A stretch of 64,000 nt of DNA from Akebia trifoliata. Taxonomy: Eukaryota > Streptophyta > Magnoliopsida > Ranunculales > Lardizabalaceae. The notes beneath the pieces are model-generated. The model was given only the letters and a program-made list of their open reading frames with translations. It did no database searches and was not told where the DNA came from. This document shows positions 52,978 through 64,000 of this stretch, piece by piece. The position numbers and the translations under genes were made by a program. The stretch spans positions 10,027,658-10,091,657 of the forward strand of contig CM030704.1 in the NCBI GenBank assembly GCA_017979445.1, written 5' to 3'. Each line of letters begins with the position of its first letter. The first letter of the stretch is position 1.

Positions 52978-55788
52978 CTAGACGAAAACATAGTTAATTT
53001 TGATAGACGGGATCATCGAGAAAAAGAACTTCCTCCTGCGGAACAAACTCGAGAAACGGTCGTCCTTAGGATTAAGGACTTCAACAGCACCATGGGGGTA
53101 AACTGTTTGGATAATATATGGGCCAGTCCATCGAGACTTAAGTTTTTCAGGAAAAAGGTGGAGTCTATTATCATACAACAAAACTTTTTTATTTGGAATG
53201 AAATTCCTCCTAAGAATGTGCCTATCGTGAAAGAATTTGGTACGCTCTTTGTACCTTTTGGCACATTCATACGAGTCATTTCTAATCTCTTCTAACTCGT
53301 CTAGTTGTAACTTTCGCTTCTCACCGGCTTTATCAAAATCAAAGTTGAGGCATTTGATCGCCCAATATGCACGATGTTCTAGTTCTACAGGGAGATGGCA
53401 GGCCTTGCCAAAAATTAACTGGTAGGGAGACATCCCTATGGGTGTCTTGAATGCAGTCCTATAGGCCCAGAGTGAATCACTCAATCTCAAAGACCAATCT
53501 TTCCTTGAAGGATTGACTGTTTTTTCTAAGATAGTCTTTATTTCCCTGTTAGAAATCTCCACTTGTCCACTTGTTTGTGGGTGGTAAGGTGTGGCAACCT
53601 TATGCGTTATGAGGTATTTCTTCATCAACGCAGCAAATATCTTGTTGCAAAAATGCGAGCCACCATCACTTATGATAGCTCGTGGAGTACCAAATCTTGA
53701 AAAAATCGTCTCCTTGATGAATTTTATCACAACTTTGTGATCGTTAGTTCTACATGCCACAGCTTCGACCCATTTTGACACATAGTCAACGGCAAGTAGG
53801 ATGTATTGGTAACCCTGGGAGATAGGAAAGGGTCCCATGAAGTCTATACCCCACACGTCAAAAATTTCGATGATCAGGATAGGATTTTGAGGCATTTCAT
53901 TTCTCTTAGAGATTTTTCCTAATCTCTGACATCTATCACAAGATTTGCTAAACTCGTGGGCATCACGAAAAATACTAGGCCAGAAAAAACCGCATTGTAA
54001 GATTTTCATGGCGGTCTTCTTACCACTGAAGTGCCCTCCGCAGGCATGATTATGGCAAAACTCTAGGATACTGACTTGCTCATAGGTTGAAATACAACGT
54101 CTAATGATTTGATCGGGACAATACTTAAATAAGTATGGTTCATCCCAGAAATACCATTTTGTTTTTGACAAAGACGAAGTTTCTCTTGACTAGTCATTTT
54201 GACTGGGAATTGACCTGTAACTAGGTAGTTGACAATGTCCGCATACCATGGAGCATTGGCTTGAGAGATTTGCATAAGTTGCTCATCGGGAAAGGATTCA
54301 GAGATGGGTAAGGATTCCTCGGATGGCTTGTTAACTATCCTAGACAAGTGATCAGCTACGACATTTTCTGCCCCTTTTTTATCTCGGATCTCGAGATCAA
54401 ACTCTTGTAGAAGTAGAATCCAACGGATTAATCTTGCTTTAGCATCTTTCTTTGATAGAAGGTACTTCAATGCTGCGTGGTCTGTGTAGATCACAACTTT
54501 AGATCCTATAAGGTAGGGGCGGAATTTTTCAATGGCATAGACCACTGCTAGCATTTCCTTCTCCGTTGTAGAGTAGTTAAGCTGAGCATCGTTAAGGGTT
54601 TTACTAGCATATTGGATAACATGAGGTTGTTTTTCAATTCGCTGACCCAAAACAGCGCCTATTGCATAATCTGAAGCGTCGCACATAACTTCGAATGGAA
54701 TGCTCCAGTTTGGAGGTTGAATAATGGGTGCCGAGGTTAACTCGGACTTGAGCTTGTTGAACGCAGAGAGACATGACTCTGAAAAGTCGAAAGGAACATC
54801 CTTTCCCAATAGCTCACATAAAGGCTTCGAGATTTTCCCGAAATCTTTAATGAATCTACGATAAAAACCCGCATGGCCTAGGAATGACCTAATTTCTTTG
54901 ACCGTTCTAGGAGGTGGTAATTTTTCAATTAGACCTACCTTTGCCTTATCTACCTCAATCCCTTTAGCAGAAACAATGTGCCCTAGCACAATCCCCGATG
55001 TTACCATGAAATGGCATTTTTCCCAATTGAGGACTAGATTGACCTCTTTGCAACGTTGAAGGACCAAAGTCAAGTGATGGAGACATTCCTCAAAACTTGG
55101 TCCGAAAATTGAAAAATCGTCCATGAACACTTCGAGATATCTTTCTAGCATGTCGGAAAATATACTCATCATGCACCGTTGAAAAGTAGCGGGTGCATTG
55201 CATAATCCAAAAGGCATGCGACGATACGCGAAAGTTCCAAAGGGACAGGTGAACGTTGTTTTCTCTTGATCGATTGGAGCAACAGGTATCTGGTTGTACC
55301 CGGAATAACCATCTAAGAAGCAATAATAAGAATGTCCTGCTAGACGCTCTAACATTTGATCAATGAAAGGTAAGGGAAAATGATCCTTAGGAGTCATCGA
55401 GTTGAGTTTCCTATAATCGATACACACTCTCCATCCATTTTGGACTCGAGTGGGGATTAATTCGTCGTCTTGGTTCACTACCACAGTGATACCAGATTTC
55501 TTAGGAACTACTTGTATAGGACTCACCCAACGACTGTCAGAGATAGGATAGATAATACCCGCATCTAGCAATTTCATCACTTCCATCCGAACCACGTCTT
55601 TCATGACAGGATTTAGTCGTCTCTGAGGTTCTAAGGAAGGTTTAGCAAAATCCTCTAAACGAATGTGGTGCATCACCACAGATGGACTAATTCCCTTGAT
55701 GTCAGCTATGCTCCAACCAATAGCTTCTTGATGTTCCCTTAATACTCCTAACAACTTTCCCTCTTGGACTTCATTGAGGTGAGAGAAA
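52978..55788 (-). pseudogene. Athila-3 RT-RNase H-integrase with two breaks
   Basis: RT-RNase H are open from 55754 to about 54170: [35 protein letters not shown] and the catalytic FMDDFSIFG, then [29 protein letters not shown] and VADHLSR. A one-base deletion near 54170 shifts the frame before integrase. Integrase is open from about 54171: HHCC finger ([15 protein letters not shown]), [26 protein letters not shown] and [11 protein letters not shown] 34-base deletion near 53057 relative to Athila-1 then replaces the last residues with out-of-frame sequence ending at 52978. In the intact layout gag, protease and pol form one frame. Confidence 0.92.
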
Positions 55789-58545
55789 TGATCACAGGCA
55801 AGGTTTGATTCTTGCCAAGAAATGCATATCTCAAGGTCTCTGGAAGAGACTTGAGTTCCAATTTTGGAGGCTCGACATGAGAAGGAACAAGATTGGATGT
55901 GCGTACAGGAAGACTTTCAGCTTTTGCGTGCCACCGCACAGAATCTAAGAGTGGAACGGATTCAAGCAAAGCATTGACTTCGCTTATAGACTCTTCTACG
56001 TCCAAGTCAAGGCCAAAGTGAGCCAAACATTTCGTTAGGGGATCAGAGTACCCTAATTCTTGATACGTTTGATTGACTAGCGTATCTATCATGTTCACTT
56101 CCTCCATACCATCATCTATATCAATTCCTTGGAAATTGTGGAAGACGTTCAGTTTCACTTTCATATCCCCAAATGCTAAAGTCATAATTCCGTTTCTACA
56201 ACGAATTACTGCGTCAGACGTGGCTAAGAATGGACGTCCTAAGATGATAGGAATATGACTGTTCGAATTGATGACTGGCTCTGTGTCTAAGACAACAAAG
56301 TCAACAGAAAAATAAAAATCTTTGACTTTAACTATCACGTCCTCAACTATACCCTTTGGAATTTTTATGGACCTATCGGCTAGACTCAACGTGATATTTG
56401 TGGGTTTCAAAACCCTCAAACCTAATTGTTTATAAACCGAATATGGTAAAAGGTTCACACTGCCCCTAAGTCTAAGAGACATTTTTCGACCACTTGATTT
56501 CCAATATGAATAGAAATTGTCGGACATCCAGGATCCTTAAATTTTGGTGCAATCGTTTGTTGGATGAGTGACGAAGCTTGGGCTGCCATAATAGCTTCCC
56601 GAGGAAATGGTGTTTTCCTTTTAGCTGTGGTCAAATCCTTTAAGAATTTCGCATAAGAAGGTATCTGCTTAATGGCATCTAGGAATGGGATATTGATATG
56701 CACATTTTGGAAGACTTCTAAGACACCCTCAAACTGCTTACCTTTTTTAGAATCTCTAAGACGATGGGCAAATGGAGCTTTTGGAATTGGAAAAATGATA
56801 GGAGGATTTTTCAAATCTTTCTTCTTCTCTGTTGGAGACTCTATGGCTTCTTTTTGAACTTTTTCCTTTTCTTAGACCTTTTCTCCCGTGTTAATAGGTT
56901 GGACCTTGTTGTCCACCTTCTTTTCCGAACGCAAGGTGTGTATAGCCTGGACTGAGTCTTGTAGAGCTCCAGAATGGCTTCCTACTTCGTATTGACCTTT
57001 TGATCCGTTTGGAATCAAAGATTGACCTCTAGGGTTAGGGATAGTCTGACTAGGAAATTGACCTTTCTCTCTTCCACTCAAGGAAAGAGCTAACTGCCCC
57101 AACTGAACTTCCATCTTAGCTATGGATTGCGCAGTGACCTGGTTAATCTGAGTTTGATTTTGATGGGTTTGCTGTTGAGTTTGGATGAGCTGCTGTTGCT
57201 GCCTCATCAACTCGGCAATCATAGATTCTAAAGACGACTGTTGTTGGGCAAGCTGCTGGTAATTGGTCATGGGATTTGGTATGATGGCTCTGCAATCGGT
57301 AGATTGTTGGGGTTGATAAGGGACTTGAGGAACAATGACTTGGTTTGTGAAAGAACCAGATTGCCTAGGAAAACTTCTATTATAACCTGACGGACCACTA
57401 GATTGAATAGGTTCGTTCTGTCTGTATGAGAAATTAGGATGAAACCTATTATCTGGGTGATACGTTTGGCTAAAAGAGTTTGGAGTTGGCTTCTTAAAAG
57501 CACTATAGCCATTAATCACATTTGCTTGTTCAGCTTTGATTTGAGGCAAGGTGGGACAACACTCGACCAAATGGTCATTGCCGTCGCATATGACACACAA
57601 AGAACTCGGTTCGACAGTCACTTGCGAAATTGTACGAGGGTCTAGGTGAGGTTTGGATGCTGAGATGGTAAAGGCATCTAACTTCTTCGTGAGATTATTC
57701 ATCCCACTCACTAGACTACACATGACATTTTTGAGATCAGGGTCTGCTTTCATCTCATACATCCCTGTCTTCCTAACCGGATCGTCTCTATCAAATTCTT
57801 CTTGGTTAGTACTCCAATTTTGAGCACTCTCAACTAACTCTACGAGGAAATCGTACGCATGGTTGGGAGTCTGGTTCATGAACTGACCCTTATGCATTGA
57901 CTCGACTAAGGTACGTTGATTCATTGTTAATCCTCTATAAAAACTTTGCACCAACTGTGCTTTGTCAATGCCATGGTGTGGGCATTTGACCAATAAATCA
58001 TTTAATCTTTCCCAAGTTTGGGAAAATTCATCATCAGGACGGGCTCTAAAATTTCTAATAGAGTCCTTCATTTTCTCAGTTTTGGCCATGGGGTAGAATT
58101 TGGCCATAAATTTTTTTGATAGAACATCCCAGGTAGATATGGAATTGGGTGTTAGGGAGTTCAACCACGTAGCTGCATGGTCTTCCAAGGATAACGGGAA
58201 CAGAATAAGCTTGATACTCTCCTCATCTAGATTCTGATTTCTAAAAGTTTGACATATAGTCAAGAATCGATTAAGATGGGTGTAAGGTTGTTCACGCTCT
58301 AAACCGTGGAACTTAGGGAGCATATTGATGGTGGCAGCCCTAATTTCAAACTGAGGTGCATTGTTCAACGGTAAAACAATGCATGTGGGAGGAGATGCGG
58401 AAGCTGGAGCGAAGAGCTCATTGAGAGTTCGCTCTCGATCACCCATCATAACTACTGATGGTGTCTAGCGTATCCTACTGATGGTACGTTCGATCTCAGG
58501 ATCAAATGGTTCTAACACGTTATTTTGTGAACGTCTACCAAGCAT
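55789..58545 (-). pseudogene. Athila-3 gag-protease with nonsense and frameshift changes
   Basis: ATG at 58545. In-frame TAG at 58465-58467, where Athila-1 has a Lys codon. Downstream the capsid and zinc knuckle (CVICDGNDH) are open to a TAA at 56872-56874, where Athila-1 has Leu. The protease frame continues but loses one C near 56461, inside the active-site DLGAS motif, and a further C near 55789 before RT. The remaining protease part (55790-56460) keeps VDFVVLDTEPVI and IPIILGRPFLATSDAVI. Not functional as a polyprotein. Confidence 0.92.
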
Positions 58546-59740
58546 AAAAATCACATAGTCGATCAAACAATCACGAAAAGAAAAGACTGGACCTAGATAG
58601 GTTGCCTAAAGCTAGACAGCTCCTAACTGGGTAGAAATAGCGCAACTAACCTTCCAACTCGGTTCTATGAAGTCAAGTTTGAATTATTCGGATCTTCAGA
58701 TCGGAGGAGGCGCATAATGCATAAGCAAGAGCACGCTTAAATACCTTCCTTTCTTGAATAGACTGAGTCTATCCCCTCAAAAGACAAGATCTTACTAGAT
58801 ACAAAAATGACCAAGAAGCGCAATTGGCACAACTTGAAGCGGAATTTCTCCTATTGAGCTCGTGGGCCCTATAGTCAAGTCTAATTGATTTTAATTAATT
58901 TGATTGGATGACTAGTGAATTGATTATCCTAATTAGAGCAAGGAATTGGTAATGACTTCCAATCCTTATCTTATCATGCCATCCCTAGGAGAGGGGTGCT
59001 CTTTACTACCTAATTAACTATTCCAAGTGTGTGCAAATTGGAAAAATAACATACAAAGGCAAGGAGTAACCCACTAGCAAAGAGAGGCGTGGGTGTTTCG
59101 GGATTACCTCCCGTGCTAGACGGGGTGAAGATGGTTTGAGTCGACTTAGGCCACCAACTCCAATTTTGGTGTGCGAACCTTAGGAGCCGTGACGGTATTG
59201 TCCACCCGTCGTCCTTCCTTAGTCTATTATAATCCAAGCCTTCTTGGATAATTAATAAAAATTACAAGAAATCCTATACAAGAGTTTCTAAAACAGAAAA
59301 ATAAACCTAACTAAAGATTAAAAGAAATTGAAAGAAAAGAAGAAAAAAGAAAAAAAAAATGTTCACCTACAAGAAGCAAAACAGAAATCTTAGCAGAAAT
59401 GATAGCAAATGGACTCAAAAACAGAATCTAACTTATCGCTATCGTGCTGACTTTGTCACATTTTATAAAAAATTTCGTTCTACCCCAAATCGATATACAC
59501 TAATAGATAATTGGAGATCGGAATAGAAAGTTACAATCAGTTTAAGTTCTGCTGTCAAGGGTGAAAAAGAAAACGAGAATGACTTTTTTTTTTTCAATGT
59601 TTTTTTCTTCTTTCTTCTCTCTTAAAATCTCAAGAACACTTGAACATATAGAAAGAAACCAAAAGAAAAAAAGAAAATAAAATAAAAATGAAAAAAAATA
59701 AATTTTAAATCAAAACTTACCACTACTAGCTTTACCTTTC
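58546..59740 (-). other. Athila-3 5' leader, noncoding
   Basis: Same layout as the leaders of Athila-1 and -2, with A-rich runs at 59340-59360 and 59660-59700. The open frame at 59010-59237 begins at a non-ATG codon and is not called. Confidence 0.75.
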
Positions 59741-59756
59741 CCCTGCAGCGGCGCCA
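59741..59756 (-). other. Primer-binding site of Athila-3 (Asp-tRNA type)
   Basis: Sense TGGCGCCGCTGCAGGG, six bases from the LTR end. It fits the tRNA-Asp primer site reported for Athila elements with two apparent mismatches. Confidence 0.82.
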
Positions 59757-59762
59757 AAATTC

Positions 59763-60974
59763 TGATGAGACTATCGTTGTTCTTCTCACTGGAGTTAATA
59801 ATAATCTTACGTTTACCTTACTTGTGGGGCAAGGAGAGGATCGAACCCAAGAGAAAGGAGGAACAGAGTTAAGCTAAGAAGATAAAATTCAAATTAACTA
59901 AAAGAATTAAAACTGTTTTTCTTTGTATTTTTGAACTTATAAGAAAATGTAAAATTACTAGAAAAGAAACTAAAGTAAGTGAAATTAAAAGCAAGTAAAC
60001 TTATGAAAGTAAAACACCATTAGAGGTGGATCTACCTAGAACATGTTGATGAACAATTCTTAGTTTCAAGCCTTTTTATAACTCAATCGTAAGGGCTTGG
60101 TGTTAGCTCATTTGATCGGAAAGTTTTGCAAATGAAATGAAATAAGGGAACATAAACAAAGTAGAATTCTTTGAAAACTTCCTACTACCAATTATCTAGT
60201 TTAAGCATACTTTATCTTGATCTAATCTAAGCATAAAGTATCTATATTAAGAATAAAAGGTACAAGAAACTTAAAGAGAATTCATAAGCATTTTAAATAA
60301 AAGAAAGGCATGAAATTAAAAATAACACAAGAACTTGCTCTAGGCTTTTCCACTCTCCAATGGAGGGGAACTTAGCCTAATGTCATTGCAAGAGAGGGAA
60401 GATAAGAGATGAAAGAACTTTTCTTCATTTCATGGAGAAAATTACAACTTCTTCTTCTTCTACTTCTTACAAGACTAATTAGCCAAAAGGAAATAACTAG
60501 AAAATGAAAATACAAAAAATAAGAGAATAGGCAAAGAGCCTTAGATTAAAGGAGTCTTGGATAAGAGAACCAAGATGAGACCCTTTCTCTAGAAATGAAG
60601 GCTTTATTTGTAGAGAAAAATGTGTGTAGAAGAGTTTAAAAGTAGCCTCAACTTTTTTTTGCACAAAAAGACAAAAGAGGAGAATATGAGTTAAGGATTA
60701 GGGCATTCCAAAGTGTTAGGGCATTCCAAAGTGGGCCCAAATACTTTTGCCTTGAGATTTTGATTCCAAATTGTTGATTTTCTGCACAAGAAACACACGT
60801 AATTAGATTTATCTAGTAATGAATTTATTTATATATAATTAAGCCTAATTAACATGCAACGTGGTGGTTTGAGGCTTATCATGATTATTATTTTAATATA
60901 GAGAAATAGGTACAAAAATCAAGATAAATATCCGGAAAATGTGCGTATAATTGAGTGTTTGGAGACACTCATCA
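59763..60974 (-). repeat. 5' LTR of Athila-3
   Basis: 1,212 bases, pair of 50489-51702. The TATA box is altered here: plus CTTTATTTGTAGAG at 60603-60614, giving TACAAATAAA on the sense strand where the other copies have TATAAATAGA. Two U3 repeat copies (60696-60735). Confidence 0.94.
60603..60614 (-). promoter_or_regulatory. Mutated TATA box in Athila-3 5' LTR
   Basis: Two substitutions relative to the 3' LTR, the Athila-1 LTR and both Athila-2 LTRs. Because the 5' LTR drives transcription, this copy has probably lost its normal promoter. Confidence 0.7.
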
Positions 60975-61630
60975 GTAACTGAGCATAGTTCCGAGAAAAC
61001 CCTTGGCGACATCTGAGCATAATTCCAAGAAAACCCTTGGCGGTATTTGAGTATAGTTCCGAGAAAACCCTCGGCGGCATCTGACCATAATTCCAAGAAA
61101 ACCCTTGGTGGCATCTGAGCATAGTTCCGAGAAAATCCTCGACAGTATTTGAGCATAATTCCAAGAAAACCCTTGGCGGAATCTGAGCATAATTCCAAGA
61201 AAACCCTTGGCGGTATCTGAGCATAGTTCTGAGAAAATCCTCTGTAGCATCTGAGCATAATTCCAAGAAAACCCTTGGCGGCATCTGAACATAATTCCAA
61301 GAAAACCCTTGACGGTAACTGAGCATAGTTCCGAGAAAACCCTCGGCGGCATCTGAGCATAATTCCAAGAAAACCCTTGGCGGCATCTAAGCATAATTTC
61401 AAGAAAACCCTTGACGGCATCTGAGCATAATTCCAAGAAAACGCTTGACGGCATCTGAGCATAGTTCCGAGAAAACCCTCGACGGTATCTGAGCATAATT
61501 CCAAGAAAACCCTTGGCGGCATCTGAGCATAGTTCCGAGAAAACCCTCGGCGGCATTTGAGCATAGTTTCGAGAAAACCCTCGGCGGCATCTTAGCATAA
61601 TTCCAAGAAAATCCTTGGCGGCATCTGGCT
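60975..61630 (-). repeat. 34-bp minisatellite of Tat-3, right part
   Basis: About 19 units of 34 bases. Two subtypes are mixed: ATAGTTCCGAGAAAACCCTC and ATAATTCCAAGAAAACCCTT. In each the bases CCGAG/CTCGG or CCAAG/CTTGG can form a 5-base stem over a short loop. All three sense frames are free of stops over most of the array because the unit lacks stop triplets and 34 is not a multiple of three. Not a gene. Confidence 0.93.
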
Positions 61631-62373
61631 GAGTAAAACTGAGAATGAAGGAATAAATATGGGATTGAACGATTGAAATGAAATCTGAAAAAGAGGGGTT
61701 GAATCTGGGAATGAATAGATCTGGGACAGAACGATTGCCCTATCTCCTATGTGAGATCCAAAATGCATTTGTTTGAATCTCAAGGTTTTATCCAAAAGTT
61801 TTATGAATTTAAAACCTAAGTCTGAACCTCACGAGTTTTTTCGAAAAACTGTTATCAAGATGGTAACCTTAAGTTTGGGATTCTCATTATCTTTTATGAT
61901 TAACATTGCTCAAAAATAAAATGCCCCTAGTTTGACAATAAACATGGCATTGAAAATAATTGAATACATCATGCAAAAATAAAAAAAATGCCCATAGTAT
62001 AAGGGGAAACTACATATTAGAGGAAAAAGAAAAATGCCCCTTGTATGAAGGTTTAAAAAATTTGACTACTACAAGCACAATAAATATCCAACTTTTAATT
62101 TTGATTAATTTTATTGAAGGTTTTGAGTCAGGCTGAAGAGAACAAAATTATTTCCCTTTTAAGACTCATCATAAAATTCATTCTTCTCTCCCTTAATCAC
62201 TTGGGGAAGTAAGAATTTTCAGATCAATCGTAGACAAGATACTTGTGGCTTCTGAGTCTATGCCTGGTTTAAGCTAAGTATTGACCTTGATTATTCGGAC
62301 TTCTGATGTTTCAGCTTGTACCGCTCTCAGTTTGGGATTTTCTTCAATTTTTCTTTTTTGTTCTAACTTTTGC
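61631..62373 (-). other. Tat-3 3' UTR, unique part
   Basis: Noncoding, homologous to 14400-15043 of Tat-1. Confidence 0.7.
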
Positions 62374-62574
62374 CTAGATCGCCTTTTCAGGTTTTCAATC
62401 TATCGAGCTTGCTTTAGCTTTTGCCTAGATCACCTTTCCAAGTTTTCGATCTAGCGAGCTTTTTCTTCTTTTTTCTCGACTCTGATTGTTGCCAAAGTTG
62501 TCCTTTTAGATTTTCAACCTTGCGAGCTTGCCTTAATTTTTGCCTAAGTCGCCCTTTTCGGATTTTCAACTTAG
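62374..62574 (-). ncRNA. Four covarying hairpin repeats in Tat-3 3' UTR
   Basis: 62374-62403 (7 of 8 pairs), 62425-62454, 62493-62522 and 62544-62574 (8 of 8 each on the sense strand, one G-T each). Plus-strand arms: CTAGATCG/CAATCTAT, CTAGATCA/CGATCTAG, CAAAGTTG/CAACCTTG, CTAAGTCG/CAACTTAG. Same arrangement as in Tat-1: two TAGATC-type, one CAAGG-type, one CTAAG-type repeat. Confidence 0.6.
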
Positions 62575-63089
62575 CAGGCTTCATCATTTTTTTAATCTTT
62601 TTCTTCTCTTCTGATCTTCTAAAGTTACTGTTTGATCATGCTTTGCTATCTTCCTTGACTTGTCGTACGGTACTTAAGAAAACTTTTATAGGTAGACTTA
62701 GGACTGGGTATAAAAAGAAAGGAATTTTGAGGCTCAAAAACCCAAATGCCCCTTGTGTGGCATTTCATTTAAAAAAATTTCTTGAATTTTCTTCCCCATT
62801 TTGGATGATATTTCTTTTTCTTTTGAATTTTTTCTTTTTAGATTTTTTCTTTATCGAGGAATCTATTCTTTTATTTTGATGTGGTCGAGCCTGAAGTAAC
62901 TTCTCAGGTTGCCTACGTACCCCAGAATTTTGGGATCAGACCAAAACGTAGTTCAAATTTTTTCCTCCCCTGGGTTAGGTAATCAGGCTAAGAAGTAAAA
63001 GCCATATTTTTTCTCTTTTTGAACAGACTACAAAAGGGTTGAGAAAGGAGATAATGAACTAGGTAGTAGGAAAATTGATTCGGTCAAAT
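62575..63089 (-). other. Tat-3 3' UTR after integrase, with conserved block
   Basis: Contains the conserved block (62886-62954, sense GGTACGTAGGCAACCTGAGA). It also holds a stretch at 62640-62765 shared with 15300-15420 and 45420-45540, which is open on the plus strand in two copies but shows no coding pattern of change. Confidence 0.68.
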
Positions 63090-64000
63090 ATGGCCACCTT
63101 AAATGTAGTATCGTTTGATTTGGTCAAGGTTGGTTGGTTCTAGTAACTCGATTCCATCATGATCTTGAAGCCTAACAATTTTTCCTGGTAATATTTTCTT
63201 GATGATGTACGGACCTCCCCAATTTGGTTTGAACTTCCCTCTCGGGTCAAAGATAGGTGCCCGATTCTCTTTGAGTACTAAATCCCCGACTTGTAAGTGA
63301 CGGGTCTTGATCTTTTTGTCAAATGCGTGGGCGACTCTTCTTTGATAAGCTTGCACGTGATACAAAGCTCTCAGTTGTTTTTCTTCGATCAAATTCAATT
63401 CTTCATACCGCTGGCTAACCCAATCTATTTCTGACAACTGACTTTCTAACAAGACCCTGAGAGATGAAATTTTCATTTCAACTGGCAAGACCGCTTCCAT
63501 GCCATACACTAAGGAGTAGGGAGTAGCTCCAGTACAACATAAGAGGCAACTTCGACCCACTTAGTAAAATAATCGATAGCAACTAAAATGTACTCATGTT
63601 TGCTTGATGCTTTAGGCGATATTTTATCAATAATGTCAATTTCCCAAACTGAGAATGGCCATGGTGACGTCAGACCAACTAATCGAGAAGGTGGCACATG
63701 CATGAGATTTGCATGTATTTGGCATTTGTGGCTGGTCTTGACCATGTGATGACAATTTGTTTCCATCGTAGGCCAGTAGTACCCTTGTCTCATAATTTTC
63801 TTAGCTAACATTTTCCCACTCATGTGAAGGCCGTATTCCCCTGAATGTATTTCAACCATTATCTGTTCAGCTTAATCTTTACCGACGCACGACAAATGAA
63901 TCCCATCATAAGACCTTTTGTATAAACTTCCTGCGCACATGATGAATTGAGATGCTAATCTTAATAGGATTTGTCGTTCCTTCCTTGAGACTTCTTCTGG
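63090..64000 (-). pseudogene. Tat/Ogre integrase with core deletion (Tat-3)
   Basis: Sense order from the window edge: RNase H-integrase linker (LASQFIMCAGSLYKRSYDG, near 63920) with an in-frame TAA near 63870; zinc finger region (HSGEYGLHMSGKM, HKCQIHANLMH); start of catalytic core (WEIDIIDKISPKASSKHEYI, AIDYFTKWVEVASY). Near 63540 the sequence jumps to GATPYSLVYGMEAVLPVEM, so the core segment carrying the second Asp and the Glu is missing (roughly a hundred residues by family length). The C-terminus is complete (VGDLVLKENRAPIFDPRGKF, WGGPYIIKKIL, NLDQIKRYYI). Integrase activity is not expected. Confidence 0.87.

Larger units (their letters stand above)
50489..60974 (-). mobile_element. Athila-3: complete Athila-type element inserted in Tat-3
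   Basis: 10,486 bases with both LTRs, primer site, polypurine tract and a 5-base duplication. The LTRs differ by roughly two dozen positions by eye, so the insertion is fairly recent. It is close in sequence to Athila-1. The polyprotein is broken by two nonsense changes, three single-base deletions and one 34-base deletion, detailed in the gene entries. Confidence 0.95.
48249..64000 (-). mobile_element. Tat-3: Tat/Ogre-like element, runs off the window
   Basis: 3' LTR (48249-49966), polypurine tract, 3' UTR interrupted by Athila-3, hairpins, conserved block, integrase (63090-63860) and part of the RNase H-integrase linker at the window edge. Unlike the other Tat copies it retains the integrase N-terminus and start of the core next to upstream pol sequence, so RT may follow beyond 64000. 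It inserted into the Tat-2 leader; the expected duplication is GAACG (48244-48248). Confidence 0.85.

Noticed and set aside
60893..61598. Long repeat proteins in all three minus frames
   Set aside because: Open frames result from a stop-free repeat unit whose length is not a multiple of three. Not supported as a gene, though noted as a curiosity.
60975..61630. CRISPR-like regular repeats
   Set aside because: Units are directly adjacent 34-mers with no unique spacers, inside a plant retrotransposon.

Overview
The window is repeat-rich nuclear DNA of a flowering plant, probably pericentromeric or other heterochromatin. I see no host gene, tRNA or rRNA. Nearly every base falls in LTR retrotransposons of four kinds: Athila-type Ty3/gypsy (Athila-1, -2, -3), Tat/Ogre-like Ty3/gypsy (Tat-1 to Tat-4), a chromovirus Ty3/gypsy (Chromo-1) and a Ty1/copia element (Copia-1). 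The lineage-typical gag, protease and integrase sequences and the primer-binding sites place the elements and the host group. The species cannot be named from this.

Left nest. Athila-1 (+ strand, 1-8905, 5' LTR outside the window) lies in the gag of Copia-1 (- strand, 8906-11162). Copia-1 lies 9 bases inside the 3' LTR of Athila-2 (- strand, 11163-34064). The same Athila-2 LTR was hit again by Tat-1 (- strand, 11509-23772, duplication CTCCT). Athila-2 lies in the integrase end of Chromo-1 (- strand, 34065-38630), and Chromo-1 sits in the LTR of Tat-4 (- strand, 38631-43036). This implies up to five levels of insertion, with the other halves of Copia-1, Chromo-1 and the Tat-4 LTR left of the window.

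Right nest. Tat-2 (- strand, 43037-48248) abuts Tat-4 and is cut in its 5' leader by Tat-3 (- strand, 48249 to beyond 64000). Athila-3 (- strand, 50489-60974) is inserted in the 34-bp minisatellite of Tat-3 with a clean GTAAC duplication.

Coding state. All pol genes are broken. The best preserved frames are the Athila-1 gag-protease frame (787-3627), the Athila-1 RNase H-integrase frame (4178-6372), the Athila-3 RT-RNase H frame and the Tat-1 gag (16607-18091, 494 codons, uninterrupted). Tat-1, Tat-2 and Tat-4 lack RT and RNase H in a similar arrangement, which suggests a non-autonomous group moved by enzymes made elsewhere.

The most unusual signal is in the 3' untranslated part of all four Tat elements. 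A series of diverged repeats there can each fold into a stem of about 8 bp. Both arms change together between copies, and the imperfect pairs are G-T on the element's sense strand, as expected for a conserved RNA structure rather than a DNA palindrome. The same elements carry unrelated minisatellites (about 53, 34 and 91 bp) and a conserved block containing TACGTAGGCAACC.
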